Positions 47,053 through 57,073 of a stretch of DNA of 64,000 bases are shown here, piece by piece. The DNA is from Pseudomonadota bacterium (GTDB lineage Bacteria > Pseudomonadota > Gammaproteobacteria > JAKAQQ01). Below the pieces are notes generated by a model. It was not told where the DNA came from, made no database searches, and worked only from the letters and a program-made list of their open reading frames with translations. Numbering within the stretch: position 1 is the first letter of the stretch; every line of letters begins with the position of its first letter. A program made the position numbers and the translations under genes. The DNA lies in contig JAJYFY010000002.1 of assembly GCA_021785265.1 (NCBI GenBank), positions 1-64,000 on the forward strand, in the 5' to 3' direction.

Positions 47053-48735
47053 ATGCTGGCCAGCCTCGAAATCCGAAACTATGCCCTGATCAGCCAACTG
47101 GAACTGGACTTCGAACCGGGACTGACGGTGCTCACGGGGGAGACCGGAGCCGGCAAGTCGATCCTGATCGAGGCGTTGGGACTGGCCTTGGGCGGACGAG
47201 CCGACAGTGTGGTGGTCGGCCCTGAGCGGGATGAAAGCGCAATCACCGCCCTGTTCCGGCCTGGAAAGCGCTCCCAGGCTGAGTGCTGGCTTCGGGAGCA
47301 AGGCCTGGGCGACGGTGAGGAATGTACCCTCCGGCGTTTGGTTTACCGGGACGGAAAACCCTCGCGGGCCTATGTCAACGGACATCCCGTAACGTTGCAG
47401 ATGCTTGGTCAGTTCAGTGACTTGTTGGTCGATCTTCATGGACAGCATGAGCATCAGTCCCTCACCCGTCGCGAGACCCAGATGATGCTACTTGACGTCT
47501 TCGGCGGTCTTTCCGCTCAGGTCCAAGACATCCAGTCTCGCTATAGCGGATGGCACAAAGCCCGTCTCGCCCTTGAAGCACAGGAAAACCAGACTGCGAC
47601 GTCCGAGTCGGAAGCGGCAACCGTCCGGGACCGATTGGAGCAGCTCGTGTCGCTGGACCCGCGGGCCGGAGAGTTCGAGCACCTGTCCGAGTCCCAGAAG
47701 CGGTTTGACCATCTTGAACGCATCCGTCAGGGACTGCTCGCCATCCGGAAGTTGCTCACCGGCGGGGAGGATCCCCAGGCCCCCGGATGTGAACCGCTTC
47801 TGGGCCGAGCCCAAAGGGAGCTTCGGCCACTCCTGTCTCTGGATCCCGGTCTTGAAATCCTCGCTGGCCGGATCGACACGACCCTGGAGGCCATCGGTCA
47901 ATGTGAAGAGACACTCGACCAGTATGAGAGCCGCGTCGAGATCGATGCCGCCAACATGGAATCCACCCGGCAACGCTTTGACCGCTATCAGGAACTGGCC
48001 TACCGCTTTCACCTGCGACCCGAGGGTCTTGTGGAAGCACTGGAGGAGACGCGGCGCCGAGCAGAAGTCCTGGCCGTGGGTTCTGGCCTCCTCGAACGCT
48101 ACCGGGCCGAGACGGTAGCGGCTGAACAGCACTATCAAAAAGCGGCCCAGGAACTATCACGGGAGCGTCGGGATGCAGCAACCCGGCTGGAGGAAGCCGT
48201 GAACCGCCTGCTTCCTGAGTTCGGGATGTCGGGCGCCCGTCTCTCCGTAAACTTCGAGTCAACGCCCCCGGGACCCCGTGGCCTCGAATCGATCCGGCTG
48301 GATTTCAGGAGTCATGCCGACCAGCCCATCCTGCCTCTGGTCAAAATCGCTTCCGGTGGCGAGTTATCCCGTCTGGCCCTGGCCCTCCAGCTGGGCTCGG
48401 CCCACGCCCAATGGATCCCGACACTGATCTTTGATGAAATCGATTCCGGAATCGGCGGTCGCGTCGCCGAACGGGTCGGACTCAAACTCCGGGCTCTGGC
48501 CGGGCACCGGCAGGTCTTTTGCATCACCCACCTGCCTCAGGTCGCCTGCCAGGGACATCACCATCTCCGGGTGGTCAAGGAAAGCCGACGCGGAGTCACT
48601 CGAACCCAGATCGTTCCCCTGGATCCCAAATCGCGGGAACAGGAGGTTGCGCGCATGCTGGCCGGCGAGGAAGTCACCGACGCGGCTGTCCGCCATGCCC
48701 GTGAACTCATCGACCGGGCACAAAAAACGCCCTGA
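47053..48735 (+). CDS. recN: DNA repair protein RecN
   Basis: 560 residues. It is an SMC-like ATPase acting in double-strand break repair. The Walker A motif GETGAGKSIL follows MLASLEIRNYALI. Long coiled-coil arms span the middle, and the ABC signature VKIASGGELSRLALAL and Walker B TLIFDEIDSGIGG are near the C-terminus. The ATG at 47053 is 2 bp after the nadK stop. An earlier in-frame start inside nadK would add non-family residues. No LexA box was found upstream of nadK. Confidence 0.96.
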   Translation: MLASLEIRNYALISQLELDFEPGLTVLTGETGAGKSILIEALGLALGGRADSVVVGPERDESAITALFRPGKRSQAECWLREQGLGDGEECTLRRLVYRDGKPSRAYVNGHPVTLQMLGQFSDLLVDLHGQHEHQSLTRRETQMMLLDVFGGLSAQVQDIQSRYSGWHKARLALEAQENQTATSESEAATVRDRLEQLVSLDPRAGEFEHLSESQKRFDHLERIRQGLLAIRKLLTGGEDPQAPGCEPLLGRAQRELRPLLSLDPGLEILAGRIDTTLEAIGQCEETLDQYESRVEIDAANMESTRQRFDRYQELAYRFHLRPEGLVEALEETRRRAEVLAVGSGLLERYRAETVAAEQHYQKAAQELSRERRDAATRLEEAVNRLLPEFGMSGARLSVNFESTPPGPRGLESIRLDFRSHADQPILPLVKIASGGELSRLALALQLGSAHAQWIPTLIFDEIDSGIGGRVAERVGLKLRALAGHRQVFCITHLPQVACQGHHHLRVVKESRRGVTRTQIVPLDPKSREQEVARMLAGEEVTDAAVRHARELIDRAQKTP

Positions 48736-48779
48736 TCGGTTATGATGGCCGCTCCTCCCAGCGCCTCTGGCCGTCACCG

Positions 48780-49130
48780 ATGAGTTTTCGCAACCGGTTA
48801 TTGCTGTTGGGTTCGTGTGCGATCGGACTGGTCGGCTGCAGTTTGGTCTATATCGCGCCCATGCACCAGGGTAATTATCTTTCACCCGCGATGATGCATG
48901 AGCTCAAGGTCGGTATGACCCAATCGCAGGTCACCTACCTTCTGGGTCCGCCAGCGCTCAAAAACCCCTTTTCTGCCCATCGCTGGGTGTACATCTACTA
49001 CCGGAAGGCCGGCCACTTTTCATCCGCCCGGCTTCGTCATCTTTGGATCGTGTTTCATCAAGGGCGGGTCGTCCGGATTCAACGCCGGCCGGGTCTCCAA
49101 ACGGCAAAACCAAAGCCGGGGTCTCACTGA
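48780..49130 (+). CDS. bamE: Outer membrane protein assembly factor BamE (lipoprotein)
   Basis: 116 residues. A lipoprotein signal peptide ends in LVGC, making Cys20 the likely lipidated residue. The mature protein has the SmpA/OmlA fold with GMTQSQVTYLLGPP, NPFSAHRWVYIYY and a C-terminal strand VVRIQR. It belongs to the Bam machine that inserts beta-barrel proteins into the outer membrane, so the organism is diderm. A TATGAT (48741-48746) just upstream may be its -10. It overlaps rnfH convergently by 7 bp. Confidence 0.93.
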   Translation: MSFRNRLLLLGSCAIGLVGCSLVYIAPMHQGNYLSPAMMHELKVGMTQSQVTYLLGPPALKNPFSAHRWVYIYYRKAGHFSSARLRHLWIVFHQGRVVRIQRRPGLQTAKPKPGSH

Positions 49131-49411
49131 CTGACTGGCTTCGCCCTTCGCCCCAACCGCTTGAGCCGCAGGTCTCCCGGACGGATCGTGAGTGACTTGA
49201 GAAACTCAACCCGATCCATCGGCCGAAGAACCGTGTCGAAACTGATCTGCCGGCCTTCCACGGCGATCCCTCCACCCGCAGCAAGCCAGCGCTCGGCAAA
49301 ATCTTGAAGCCCAGCCATCCCAAGCGCATCGGTCAGAGTCGATCCCACGGTCAGAGTCAGTATCCGCCGGCACTCGGCTTCCCCCTTCATCCAGACCATC
49401 TCAATCCACAT
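49124..49411 (-). CDS. rnfH: RnfH-family ubiquitin-like protein (UPF0125)
   Basis: 95 residues. The beta-grasp pattern ILTLTVGSTLTDALGM, GIAVEGRQISFDTVLRPMDRVEFLKSL and a basic end (LKRLGRRAK) match RnfH. Its exact role is unknown; in many bacteria it accompanies ratA, smpB and bamE exactly as here. The ATG at 49411 overlaps the ratA stop by 11 bp. A start at 49456 is rejected because it lies deeper in ratA. Confidence 0.85.
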   Translation of the reverse strand: MWIEMVWMKGEAECRRILTLTVGSTLTDALGMAGLQDFAERWLAAGGGIAVEGRQISFDTVLRPMDRVEFLKSLTIRPGDLRLKRLGRRAKPVSQ

Positions 49412-49868
49412 GGCGGCCCTCCGGGTATCTTCTCCGGGCTTCTTCCACAAAGGCATCGGTCAAAGTCTCCATGGCTTCACCGATCAAGGGAGCAACCAGA
49501 TGCCCCATCATGCGACTGCCTGTCACAAAGGACAGATCGAGTCGGACCTCGCACTGTCCAGAGCCTACAGGTTCGAACCTCCAGGTCCCGTCCAGTTCGC
49601 GCAAAGGTCCCTCGACCAGCTTCATGCGAATCTGGTCAGGGAAATGGTTCGAGTTACGGGTCCTCAACCGATACCGGAGGGGCCCCCACGCGAGGCCCAT
49701 CTCCGCCAAGACGATTTCACATCCCTCAACTTCCACTTCTTTCCCGAGGATGCTCGCAGTCGCACACCAAGGCAAAAACCGGGAATAGGATGGAACATCT
49801 GCAACGAGCCGGTACATTTCCTCGATGCGACACGGGACACGAGCACGTCTTTGAATATTCCGCAACAC
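49401..49868 (-). CDS. ratA: RatA / CoQ10-type START-domain protein
   Basis: 155 residues, GTG start. The START/polyketide-cyclase fold shows in [45 protein letters not shown] and the C-terminal helix [20 protein letters not shown]. In E. coli the protein is described as a toxin blocking 70S formation; the wider family binds ubiquinone-like lipids, which I consider the likelier general role. It is divergent from smpB and coupled to rnfH. Confidence 0.9.
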   Translation of the reverse strand: MLRNIQRRARVPCRIEEMYRLVADVPSYSRFLPWCATASILGKEVEVEGCEIVLAEMGLAWGPLRYRLRTRNSNHFPDQIRMKLVEGPLRELDGTWRFEPVGSGQCEVRLDLSFVTGSRMMGHLVAPLIGEAMETLTDAFVEEARRRYPEGRHVD

Positions 49869-49899
49869 GGGGCAGGGATCGTCTCAGGAAGTGCCCCCG

Positions 49900-49905
49900 T
49901 ATAAT
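49900..49905 (+). promoter_or_regulatory. Consensus -10 element directly before smpB
   Basis: A perfect TATAAT ends 6 bases before the smpB ATG at 49912. Transcription would start at or next to that ATG, giving a leaderless message. No ribosome-binding site is present at normal spacing. No clear -35 hexamer is seen. Confidence 0.45.
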
Positions 49906-49911
49906 GCCATC

Positions 49912-50397
49912 ATGAAGGATCAGACGCCGAGATCACAGGCCCCGCCCCGGGTTGAAAACCGCAGGGCACGCCACGACTACTCCATCGAGGAACGCTACGA
50001 AGCCGGTCTGGTGCTCGAAGGGTGGGAAGTCAAAGCCCTGAGGGCGGGGCGCATCCAGATCCGGGACAGCTATGCCATCGTCAAGAATGGTGCCATTTGG
50101 CTGATTGGAAGCCAGATTGCCCCGCTGCCCACCGTCTCCACTCACCGGACCGTCGACCCGGAGCGAACACGCAAGCTACTCCTTCACCAACGGGAAATCG
50201 ACACCCTACGCGGAGCCGTTGAACGACGCGGACTGACCCTGGTTCCCTTGCGGTTGTATTGGAAGCACGGCCGGGCCAAACTGGAACTGGGCCTGGCGCG
50301 GGGCAAAAAACTCCACGACAAGCGGCGAAGCGAGCGGGAAAGGGACTGGGCCAGGCAAAAAGCCCGACTCTTGCGTCATGAACGCCCTTCTTCTTGA
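49912..50397 (+). CDS. smpB: SsrA-binding protein SmpB
   Basis: 161 residues. It binds tmRNA for trans-translation. Motifs are [42 protein letters not shown], and the basic tail [24 protein letters not shown] that contacts the ribosome. The ATG at 49912 fits the family start. It is divergent from ratA, as in many proteobacteria. No tmRNA gene is seen in the window. It ends 13 bp from the convergent sulfurtransferase stop. Confidence 0.96.
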   Translation: MKDQTPRSQAPPRVENRRARHDYSIEERYEAGLVLEGWEVKALRAGRIQIRDSYAIVKNGAIWLIGSQIAPLPTVSTHRTVDPERTRKLLLHQREIDTLRGAVERRGLTLVPLRLYWKHGRAKLELGLARGKKLHDKRRSERERDWARQKARLLRHERPSS

Positions 50398-50410
50398 TGA
50401 GCCCGCGGGG

Positions 50411-51274
50411 TCAGGACCCGCAGACGACCGGACGTGATCCCGGACGGATCCACTCACTGTAGGAACCGGCATAGAGCCGTGATCCCGTGAGCCCGGCCCA
50501 TTCCATCGCCAGTAATGTCTGGCAGGCAGTCACCCCGGAACCGCAGGAATGGATCACCTCCCGTGGGGGGCGTGCCCCCAGGGCGTCGGCAAAACGCCGG
50601 CGGAGCTCGCCCGGGTCGAGGAAACGCCCATCGGGAGCCAGTGTCTCCAAGTAACAGAGATTGACAGCGCCCGGGATGTGCCCCGGTACGGTGTCGATGG
50701 GCTCCTCAAGTCCCTGATAGCGGGCAGACTGGCGTACATCCAGGAGCAGTCCCTCGACCTGACCCGCCACAATGGCTTCGATGGCTGGAGTGGTCAGCCA
50801 CATACTGGAGTCAGGCCGTGGTTCGAAAGACTTCGGCCGCACCGGCGAGGGATTGCCGGACTCGATCGGCCCCCCACTGTCGACCCAAGCCGACCAGCCT
50901 CCATCGAGAACGGACACGTTCGACAAACCGAGCCAGCGCGCAAGCCACCATAAGCGAGCTGCGAAGGGTCCCGTGGTTTGGTCGTAGGCCACAACCCGTG
51001 CCTCCCGGTCAACACCGGCCTGACCCAGCCAACGCGCCAGTGCAAAGGGGTCGGGCAAGGGATGCCTTCCGCTCCTTTCCGTCATGGGACCCGAGAGAAC
51101 CCGGTCGAGATGGGCATACCGAGCTCCCGGGATATGCCCGTTTTCCCAGCTCCGCTCCCCCCAACCGGGGTCCTCGAGCCGGAACCGGCAATCGAACAGG
51201 CACACACCCGTCTGGTCGATCCACGCTTTCAGGGTCTTCCCGTCAATCACGGCCGGGCTGGCGGCAGATCCCAT
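50411..51274 (-). CDS. sseA: Thiosulfate / 3-mercaptopyruvate sulfurtransferase (two rhodanese domains)
   Basis: 287 residues with tandem rhodanese domains. The first, inactive one has FDCRFRL, HIPGARYAHLD and VLDGGWSAW. The second carries the catalytic loop HSCGSGVTACQ with the active-site cysteine; CGSGVTA is typical of the mercaptopyruvate/thiosulfate family. It transfers sulfane sulfur to a thiol or cyanide acceptor. Start 51274 has GGGA upstream; an ATG at 51301 is only 3 bases from a TATACT-like -10, so it is less likely. Divergent from the SDR gene. Confidence 0.92.
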   Translation of the reverse strand: MGSAASPAVIDGKTLKAWIDQTGVCLFDCRFRLEDPGWGERSWENGHIPGARYAHLDRVLSGPMTERSGRHPLPDPFALARWLGQAGVDREARVVAYDQTTGPFAARLWWLARWLGLSNVSVLDGGWSAWVDSGGPIESGNPSPVRPKSFEPRPDSSMWLTTPAIEAIVAGQVEGLLLDVRQSARYQGLEEPIDTVPGHIPGAVNLCYLETLAPDGRFLDPGELRRRFADALGARPPREVIHSCGSGVTACQTLLAMEWAGLTGSRLYAGSYSEWIRPGSRPVVCGS

Positions 51275-51334
51275 CACCGATTCCCATTTTGAGCACCGCA
51301 TGAGAGTATATAGCGAAGGTTGGAGAAGCCCAAG

Positions 51335-52213
51335 ATGTCGACGTCTACCCCTTTCTTTACATTGAAAGACCGGGTTTTGCTGATCACGGGAGCGAGCCGC
51401 GGCATCGGGCGTGCGATTGCCCTACGGGCCGCTCGCGAGGGTGCCCGGATCGGAATTCTTGCAAAAACCCAGACCCCGCACCCGCACTTGCCCGGAACCA
51501 TCGAAACCGTAGCCCGTGAGGTCCGGGAGCTAGGCGCCCAGGCATTGCCGATTGCGACAGATATCCGCGATGCGGACGCCGTCGAAGCTGCCGTTTCCCG
51601 CGTGGTCAGCGAGTGGGGCCGATTGGATATTCTCGTGAACAACGCCAGTGCCATTGCACTGGGTGGGCTCGCCGAAATCCCAGTCAAAAAGTTGGATTTA
51701 CTCTGGTCCGTCAATGCCCGAGGGACCTACCTCTGTACCCGCGCTGCCTTGCCCCACCTCCGGAAGGCCGAGAACCCGCATGTGCTCGTGCTCGCCCCAC
51801 CTCCCAGCCTGGATCCGCACTGGTTCTCAGGGCATCTGGCCTATACCCTGACTAAAATGGGGATGAGCTTTTGCGTCCTCGGACTGTCCCAGGAACTGGC
51901 CCGGGAAGGCATTGCCGTCAATGCCCTTTGGCCCAAAACGATCATCGCGACCCAGGCCCTGACCCAGCTGGGCGGGCCCATCCGGCCGGAAAATTGTCGC
52001 AAGCCGGAGATCGTCGCCGATGCCGCGGTGGAAATCCTTAAACGACCTGCACAAACGACAACCGGACAGTTTTTCATCGACGAGACGGTACTGGAGGAAG
52101 CCGGAATCACCGATTTCGCGCGTTATGCCGTGTCTCCCGGTGCACCGTTGCTACCGGATCTTTTTCTTCCGGAATTTCTGAGGCAGTTCGATCGGAAAAC
52201 GGAATCCGGCTGA
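51335..52213 (+). CDS. Short-chain dehydrogenase/reductase, HSDL2-like
   Basis: 292 residues. The cofactor motif is TGASRGIG and the NNAS motif is at NNASAI. The catalytic Tyr-Lys pair is in AYTLTKMG. The segment AKTQTPHPHLPGTIETVA is characteristic of the HSDL2/citronellol-dehydrogenase-like subgroup. An oxidoreductase acting on an alcohol, aldehyde or 3-ketoacyl-CoA-like substrate is likely; the substrate is not known. Start ATG 51335 follows GGAGAAG. It shares a TATATA-containing spacer with the divergent sulfurtransferase. Confidence 0.88.
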   Translation: MSTSTPFFTLKDRVLLITGASRGIGRAIALRAAREGARIGILAKTQTPHPHLPGTIETVAREVRELGAQALPIATDIRDADAVEAAVSRVVSEWGRLDILVNNASAIALGGLAEIPVKKLDLLWSVNARGTYLCTRAALPHLRKAENPHVLVLAPPPSLDPHWFSGHLAYTLTKMGMSFCVLGLSQELAREGIAVNALWPKTIIATQALTQLGGPIRPENCRKPEIVADAAVEILKRPAQTTTGQFFIDETVLEEAGITDFARYAVSPGAPLLPDLFLPEFLRQFDRKTESG

Positions 52214-52259
52214 ACCGAGCGGCCTCCCCAGCCGGTCCGGAAAGGCCAAGACCACTCAA

Positions 52260-52336
52260 TGGTCGGGGTGAGAGGATTTGAACCTCCGACCACCTGCACC
52301 CCATGCAGGTGCGCTACCAGGCTGCGCTACACCCCG
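52260..52336 (-). tRNA. tRNA-Pro (anticodon GGG)
   Basis: 77 nt including encoded CCA. Acceptor CGGGGTG pairs with CACCCCG; the D-arm AGCGCAGCCTGGTAGCGCA and T-arm GGAGG-TTCAAAT-CCTCT are canonical. The anticodon stem CCTGC/GCAGG encloses ATGGGGT, giving GGG. It lies 20 bp downstream of the merR-family gene, on the same strand, a placement common in gammaproteobacteria. Confidence 0.97.
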
Positions 52337-52356
52337 AATGATCCCGTGCTGAACCT

Positions 52357-52719
52357 TCAGCTTCTCAAGAGCTTCAGCAGATCTTCCAGTTCCATGCGCA
52401 ACTGCTTGACGATCTGAGTGCTGTGATGCATGTCCTGCTGCATCCCATCCCCGCCCAGCTGCTGACGCGCACCTCCAATCGTATACCCGTGCTCATAGAG
52501 AAGGCTTCTGATCTGGCGGATCAGAATCAGATCCTGACGCTGGTAATATCGCCGGTTGCCCTTGCGCTTGACCGGCCGCAACTGGCTGAATTCCTGCTCC
52601 CAATACCGGAGAACATGCGGTTTGACCTGGCAGAGATCACTGACCTCCCCGATCGTGAAGTAACGCTTCGCAGGGATTGGGGCCAGTTCAAGCCTATTCT
52701 CTGCTTCCAGCATAACCAT
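52357..52719 (-). CDS. MerR-family regulator adjacent to ihfA
   Basis: 120 residues. The N-terminal MerR helix-turn-helix is [25 protein letters not shown], with [16 protein letters not shown] forming the wing. A C-terminal coiled coil ([25 protein letters not shown]) would mediate dimerisation. There are no metal-binding cysteines as in CueR or MerR. This ihfA-linked MerR protein is widespread in gammaproteobacteria, but its effector is not established. The start overlaps the ihfA stop by ~26 bp; GTG 52725 is an alternative. Confidence 0.92.
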   Translation of the reverse strand: MVMLEAENRLELAPIPAKRYFTIGEVSDLCQVKPHVLRYWEQEFSQLRPVKRKGNRRYYQRQDLILIRQIRSLLYEHGYTIGGARQQLGGDGMQQDMHHSTQIVKQLRMELEDLLKLLRS

Positions 52720-53017
52720 CGACACGGGTCCTCAGTTTCTGGCCGGGATGAAAGGTGATAACCCGGCGCGCGGAGATGGGGATCTCCTCACCGGTTTTGG
52801 GGTTCCGACCCGGCCGCTGGTTCTTGTCGCGGAGATCGAAATTCCCGAAGCTGGACAGATGGACGCAATGACCTTCGAACAGGGCGGCCTTGATCGCATC
52901 AAAGAACAGATCCACGAGTTCACGTGATTCTCGTTTGTTGATCCCGAGCTCGCCATTCAAGGCAGCTGCCAAGTTCGCCTTGGTCAAGGCGGTTGATTTA
53001 CCTTCGGAGTCTACCAC
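52694..53017 (-). CDS. ihfA: Integration host factor subunit alpha
   Basis: 107 residues. It is the DNA-bending HU/IHF fold: [67 protein letters not shown]. The flexible arm contains the intercalating proline (RPGRNP). The GTG start has GAGGGAGAG upstream and overlaps the end of pheT by 20 bp. It pairs with IhfB encoded elsewhere. Confidence 0.97.
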   Translation of the reverse strand: MVDSEGKSTALTKANLAAALNGELGINKRESRELVDLFFDAIKAALFEGHCVHLSSFGNFDLRDKNQRPGRNPKTGEEIPISARRVITFHPGQKLRTRVDGYAGSRE

Positions 53018-55367
53018 GGAACTCTCCCTCTATGAGGACAACGGCTTTTTCGCAGAGATCGTTGATGACCTTTTCCGTTAGTGTGCTATGTTCATCTCGA
53101 AAGATCAAGCCAAAAGCCAGGCTCCTGAAACCCTCCTGCAGAGGGGCCCCGATATAGACATCAAAAAGCCGTACTTCCGCGAGGTAGGGGCGGCCCGAAA
53201 TCAGAAGCGCCTCCTCTACATCCCCCAGCGGGACCGCGGTTGGCAACTCGAAGGCCAAATCGCGCCGGACTGAAGGAAAGCGTGGCGGCGACTTATACTC
53301 TACTTTAAAAACTATTCCTAAGTCAATCAAATTAAAGGACCAAAGATAGGTCTTCCCCTTGATTTCCCAGCGCTTCTGGAGTTTCGGGTGCAGGGCACCC
53401 AGAAAGCCGATTCGGCGATCTCCCAGAAGGAGGCTGGCACATTCCGCAGGATCCAAAGCCACATGTTGAGACGGCTTGAAGCACGGTCGTCCAGGTACAG
53501 AAACCAGCAAGGACTCCAGATCCGACTTGACGTCAAAAAAATCGACTTCCCGATCCGTGCTTCCCCATTGAATCTCCGTCGCCGAACCGTTCCACAAGCC
53601 GGCAATTTCTTCGTGTTCACTCTTCCGCCCGTCTTGATCCCGAAACACGGACCCGATCTCAAAAATCCGGAGCCGTTTCTGTTCGCGGGCCTGGTTGTAG
53701 ATCAGGGTTCGCACCAGGCAGGGCCAGAGACTGCGCCTGAGCGTAGCCTGATCACGAGCCAACGGATTGAGCAGTGGTACCGGCAACTCCTCTGCTGAGG
53801 AAAACGCCTGATCCCAGTCCGGATCAACGAGTGATAGGCTAATCGTCTCATGGTAGCCCCGCTCCACAAGCCGTCCGCGCCATTTCTCCGTAGACTCACG
53901 CGTTGGGTCTCCGGGCAAACACCGCAGGGCTCCGGAAAGCGGGCGCACCGGCAAGCGCGCATACCCATGCAGCCGGGCCACCTCCTCGACGAGATCTTCA
54001 GGGGCTTCGAGATCGTAGCGGTAGCGGGGAGGCGTGACATGGAAGCTCGAGCCCATCGGTTGAACGCGACACCCAGTGACCTCCAGGTATTTCCGTAGGG
54101 TCCGGCGCTGAAGACGGCAGCCGAGCAGTCTCTGGACCTGTGGGGGCTCGAAGCGGATGCTCCGCGGGCCGGGGCGATCTCCCGTGGCTTCAGACAGGGC
54201 TCGAAAGCGGATCGCCGGACCATAGATCGTGGTCAGTAACTCCACAGCACGCCCGAGGGCGAAAATTGGCAGATCCGGATCCACTCCCCGTTCGAAACGC
54301 AGTGCCGCTTCACTGCTGCCGTTGATCCGCCGGGTCCGTCCCACAATCGCCCCCGGGAAAAAATGGGCACTCTCCAGGAAAACGTGGCGGGTCTCGGCTC
54401 GTACCGCGGCATCACAGCCTCCCATTACCCCGGCCAGGCCCAAGGGTCGTTGCGAAGAGGCCACCACCAGAAAGCTTTCATCCAGCTCCAGTATCCGTTG
54501 GTTCAGGAGTTCAAGCCGTTCCCCCTCTCGACCCCAACGAACCCAAATTCCGCCCTCACCGATCGCGTCGGCATCGTAGGCATGGAGCGGTTGGCCGAGT
54601 TCCATCATCACGTATTGCGTGACATCGACTACGGGATGGATCGGGTCGATGCCCAGTCGGGCCAGCCGCACTCGCAGGGCCAGTGGCAGCTCGAGATGGG
54701 GATCAAGCAGCTCAAACTCGAGTCCGATAAAGCGGGAACAAGCAGAAGGCGCATCGATCCGGAGGGGCCGTCCCGGTGGCAGTTCGGGATCCCAAGTCGC
54801 CAAGGTACGGGTCAGCGCACGGCTCGACAGGGCGGAAATCTCACGGGCCAATCCAAGCGCACTCAAACAATCGCCGCGATTCGGTGTGACATTGAGTTCA
54901 AACAGTGCATCGGGCCACTCCAGTACCTGGTCAAGCCCGACTCCGGTGACGCCATCACCCGATAACTCCAGGATGCGGTCACTGCGGGTCCCGATTCCGA
55001 GCTCACGTTCCGAGCAGAGCATGCCAGAGGAAATCACATCCTCAAAGCGCCGTTCGGCAAGCGGGTCGCGTCCCGGCAGACGAGCCCCGGGCGCAGCCCA
55101 GGCAACCCGCCGGCCGGGCTCGAGGTTCGGCGCTCCGGAAACCACCGTTGCCAAGCGACCGCCCGCCTCTACCCGGCAGACCCGAAGCCGCCCTCCGGCC
55201 AACCCATCCACAGACTGGATTTGAGCCACGCAAACTCCGGAGAAAGGAGCAGACAGCGTTTGCACGGTCTCGACCTCAAGGCCTCCTTCCGTGAGTTGGT
55301 CCCGCAAGCGGTCATTCCGTATGGGGATCGGGAGCCAGTCCTCCAGCCAGCGACGGGTGATTTTCAT
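52998..55367 (-). CDS. pheT: Phenylalanyl-tRNA synthetase beta subunit
   Basis: 789 residues, normal length. It starts [12 protein letters not shown]. Domains in order are the B1 EMAP/tRNA-binding region ([31 protein letters not shown]), the B3/B4 editing region, the B5 domain, the catalytic-like core ([18 protein letters not shown]) and the C-terminal anticodon-binding FDX-ACB domain ([30 protein letters not shown]). It partners with PheS, overlapping its stop by ATGA. Confidence 0.97.
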   Translation of the reverse strand: MKITRRWLEDWLPIPIRNDRLRDQLTEGGLEVETVQTLSAPFSGVCVAQIQSVDGLAGGRLRVCRVEAGGRLATVVSGAPNLEPGRRVAWAAPGARLPGRDPLAERRFEDVISSGMLCSERELGIGTRSDRILELSGDGVTGVGLDQVLEWPDALFELNVTPNRGDCLSALGLAREISALSSRALTRTLATWDPELPPGRPLRIDAPSACSRFIGLEFELLDPHLELPLALRVRLARLGIDPIHPVVDVTQYVMMELGQPLHAYDADAIGEGGIWVRWGREGERLELLNQRILELDESFLVVASSQRPLGLAGVMGGCDAAVRAETRHVFLESAHFFPGAIVGRTRRINGSSEAALRFERGVDPDLPIFALGRAVELLTTIYGPAIRFRALSEATGDRPGPRSIRFEPPQVQRLLGCRLQRRTLRKYLEVTGCRVQPMGSSFHVTPPRYRYDLEAPEDLVEEVARLHGYARLPVRPLSGALRCLPGDPTRESTEKWRGRLVERGYHETISLSLVDPDWDQAFSSAEELPVPLLNPLARDQATLRRSLWPCLVRTLIYNQAREQKRLRIFEIGSVFRDQDGRKSEHEEIAGLWNGSATEIQWGSTDREVDFFDVKSDLESLLVSVPGRPCFKPSQHVALDPAECASLLLGDRRIGFLGALHPKLQKRWEIKGKTYLWSFNLIDLGIVFKVEYKSPPRFPSVRRDLAFELPTAVPLGDVEEALLISGRPYLAEVRLFDVYIGAPLQEGFRSLAFGLIFRDEHSTLTEKVINDLCEKAVVLIEGEFRGRLRR

Positions 55368-56398
55368 GATCCGGAAGCAGCCGGTCGTGGCGTCAGAAAA
55401 CGCAGGTCATTGTCGTAAAACCACCGGATGTCGCCAATGCGGTACTTGAGCATCGCCAACCGTTCGATCCCCATTCCGAAGGCCAGTCCGGACCACTCCC
55501 CGGGATCCACCCCGGATTGCCGAAATACCTCAGGATGGACCAGTCCGCAGCCCAAAACTTCGATCCAACCCGATTGTTTGCAAACCCGGCATCCCTTCTG
55601 GGCGCAGAAAAAGCACTCCAAATCGACCTCTGCCGAAGGTTCGGTGAAGGGGAAATAAGAGGGACGAAACCGGATTTTCAGGCCCTCCGTGAAAAAGGCA
55701 TGGAGAAAGTCGGACAAAAGACCGGTCATCTCCGCCCATGAGATTTCCCGATCCACCACCAGCCCTTCGACCTGGTGAAACATGGGTGTATGCGTGAGGT
55801 CCGAATCCCGGCGGTAGACCCGGCCCGGAGCCATGATCCGAAGCGGAGGCCCCCAGCGCCTGAGGGCGCGGACTTGTACGGGCGACGTGTGGGTCCGGAG
55901 CAGGATCGAACCCGGATCGAGGTAGAAGGTATCGTGCGCAGCCCGGGCTGGATGATCCGGTCCCATATTGAGCGCCGTAAAGTTGTGGAAGTCGTCCTCG
56001 ATTTCAGGGCCCGTCGCGATGGTGAAGCCAGAACCCTGGAAATGGTTCTCAATGAGGAGACGGGCTTGGGTCAGTGGATGCAAGGCTCCCGGCAAGACAC
56101 CCCGACCGGGCAGGGTGACATCCACGCGCTTGCGGGCCAATTGTCTTTGGACGTCATCCGACTCCAGGGACTCCCGGCGCTTCCGGATCGCCTCCTCAAT
56201 TGCATCCCGGGCCCGGTTCAACCCCTGCCCTGCAGCACTTCGCTCGGCCCCGGACAGGGTCGCCAGCTGACGGAACGCCTCCGACAGGATTCCCTGGCGT
56301 CCCAGCCAGTGCACCCGCACACGGTCCAGTTCGGCCAGCGTGCCGGCGGAAGAGATGGCCGCCAAGGCTGAATCGAGAAACTCCGGTTCGAATGCCAC
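55364..56398 (-). CDS. pheS: Phenylalanyl-tRNA synthetase alpha subunit
   Basis: 344 residues from GTG 56398, preceded by CGGAGGTTCACT. Class II motifs are visible: motif 2 with APGRVYRRDSDLTHTPMFHQVEGLVV and motif 3 near GLAFGMGIERLAMLKY. N-terminal helices form the tRNA-contacting coiled coil. The catalytic core binds phenylalanine and ATP. A longer frame reaching 56494 adds basic, non-family residues. It is downstream of rplT and overlaps pheT by ATGA. Confidence 0.97.
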   Translation of the reverse strand: MAFEPEFLDSALAAISSAGTLAELDRVRVHWLGRQGILSEAFRQLATLSGAERSAAGQGLNRARDAIEEAIRKRRESLESDDVQRQLARKRVDVTLPGRGVLPGALHPLTQARLLIENHFQGSGFTIATGPEIEDDFHNFTALNMGPDHPARAAHDTFYLDPGSILLRTHTSPVQVRALRRWGPPLRIMAPGRVYRRDSDLTHTPMFHQVEGLVVDREISWAEMTGLLSDFLHAFFTEGLKIRFRPSYFPFTEPSAEVDLECFFCAQKGCRVCKQSGWIEVLGCGLVHPEVFRQSGVDPGEWSGLAFGMGIERLAMLKYRIGDIRWFYDNDLRFLTPRPAASGS

Positions 56399-56447
56399 AG
56401 TGAACCTCCGCAAGTGATTGCGGTAACAATACCCCTTGCTGGGAGGT

Positions 56448-56810
56448 TCAGCCGGCAGCCAGGGCCGTCTTGGCTTGCTCCACCAGCGTGGCAAAGGCTG
56501 CCGGGTCGTTCACGGCGAGCTCCGCAAGGATTTTCCGGTCAATCCCGATATCGGCCTTGGTTAGACCCTTCACGAACTGACTGTAGGACAGGCCATGCTC
56601 ACGGCTGCCCGCGTTGATCCGGACAATCCACAGGGCCCGGAATTCGCGCTTTCTCCGCCGACGGTCGCGATAGGCGTACTGGCCGGCTTTGAGAACCGCC
56701 TGCCGGGCCACTTTGATGGTCCGGCTGCGTGCGCCATAGTAACCCTTGGCCTGTTTCAGGACCTTCTTGTGTCGGGAGCGGCTTGTCACTCCCCTTTTTA
56801 CTCGTGCCAT
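56448..56810 (-). CDS. rplT: 50S ribosomal protein L20
   Basis: 120 residues. It starts [35 protein letters not shown], the basic rRNA-binding arm. The C-terminal globular domain ([32 protein letters not shown]) also represses its own operon in E. coli. It lies 12 bp after rpmI. Length and sequence are canonical. Confidence 0.98.
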   Translation of the reverse strand: MARVKRGVTSRSRHKKVLKQAKGYYGARSRTIKVARQAVLKAGQYAYRDRRRRKREFRALWIVRINAGSREHGLSYSQFVKGLTKADIGIDRKILAELAVNDPAAFATLVEQAKTALAAG

Positions 56811-56822
56811 GTCGAGTCTCCC

Positions 56823-57017
56823 TTACTGGTACGGCAGAAGCGGACGCAAGCGGTCACGATCAGCCGGTCCGACAACCGCCGGACTGCGGAGCTGACGCTT
56901 CCGTTTGGGCGATTTGGTAGATAGGATATGGCGGCGATGAGACTGTTTCCGCTTGAAGCCATTGGCTTGAGCCCGGAAACGCTTGGCCGCACCTCGGTTG
57001 GTTTTGAGCTTGGGCAT
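56823..57017 (-). CDS. rpmI: 50S ribosomal protein L35
   Basis: 64 residues. The strongly basic [15 protein letters not shown] start and [28 protein letters not shown] are typical of L35. The ATG has GGAG about 9 bases upstream. It sits between infC and rplT in the usual infC-rpmI-rplT order. Confidence 0.98.
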   Translation of the reverse strand: MPKLKTNRGAAKRFRAQANGFKRKQSHRRHILSTKSPKRKRQLRSPAVVGPADRDRLRPLLPYQ

Positions 57018-57073
57018 GACACGCTACTCCACATAGTGGCTTGGTTCCGCTCTCACGGCATTGACGACCAAGG

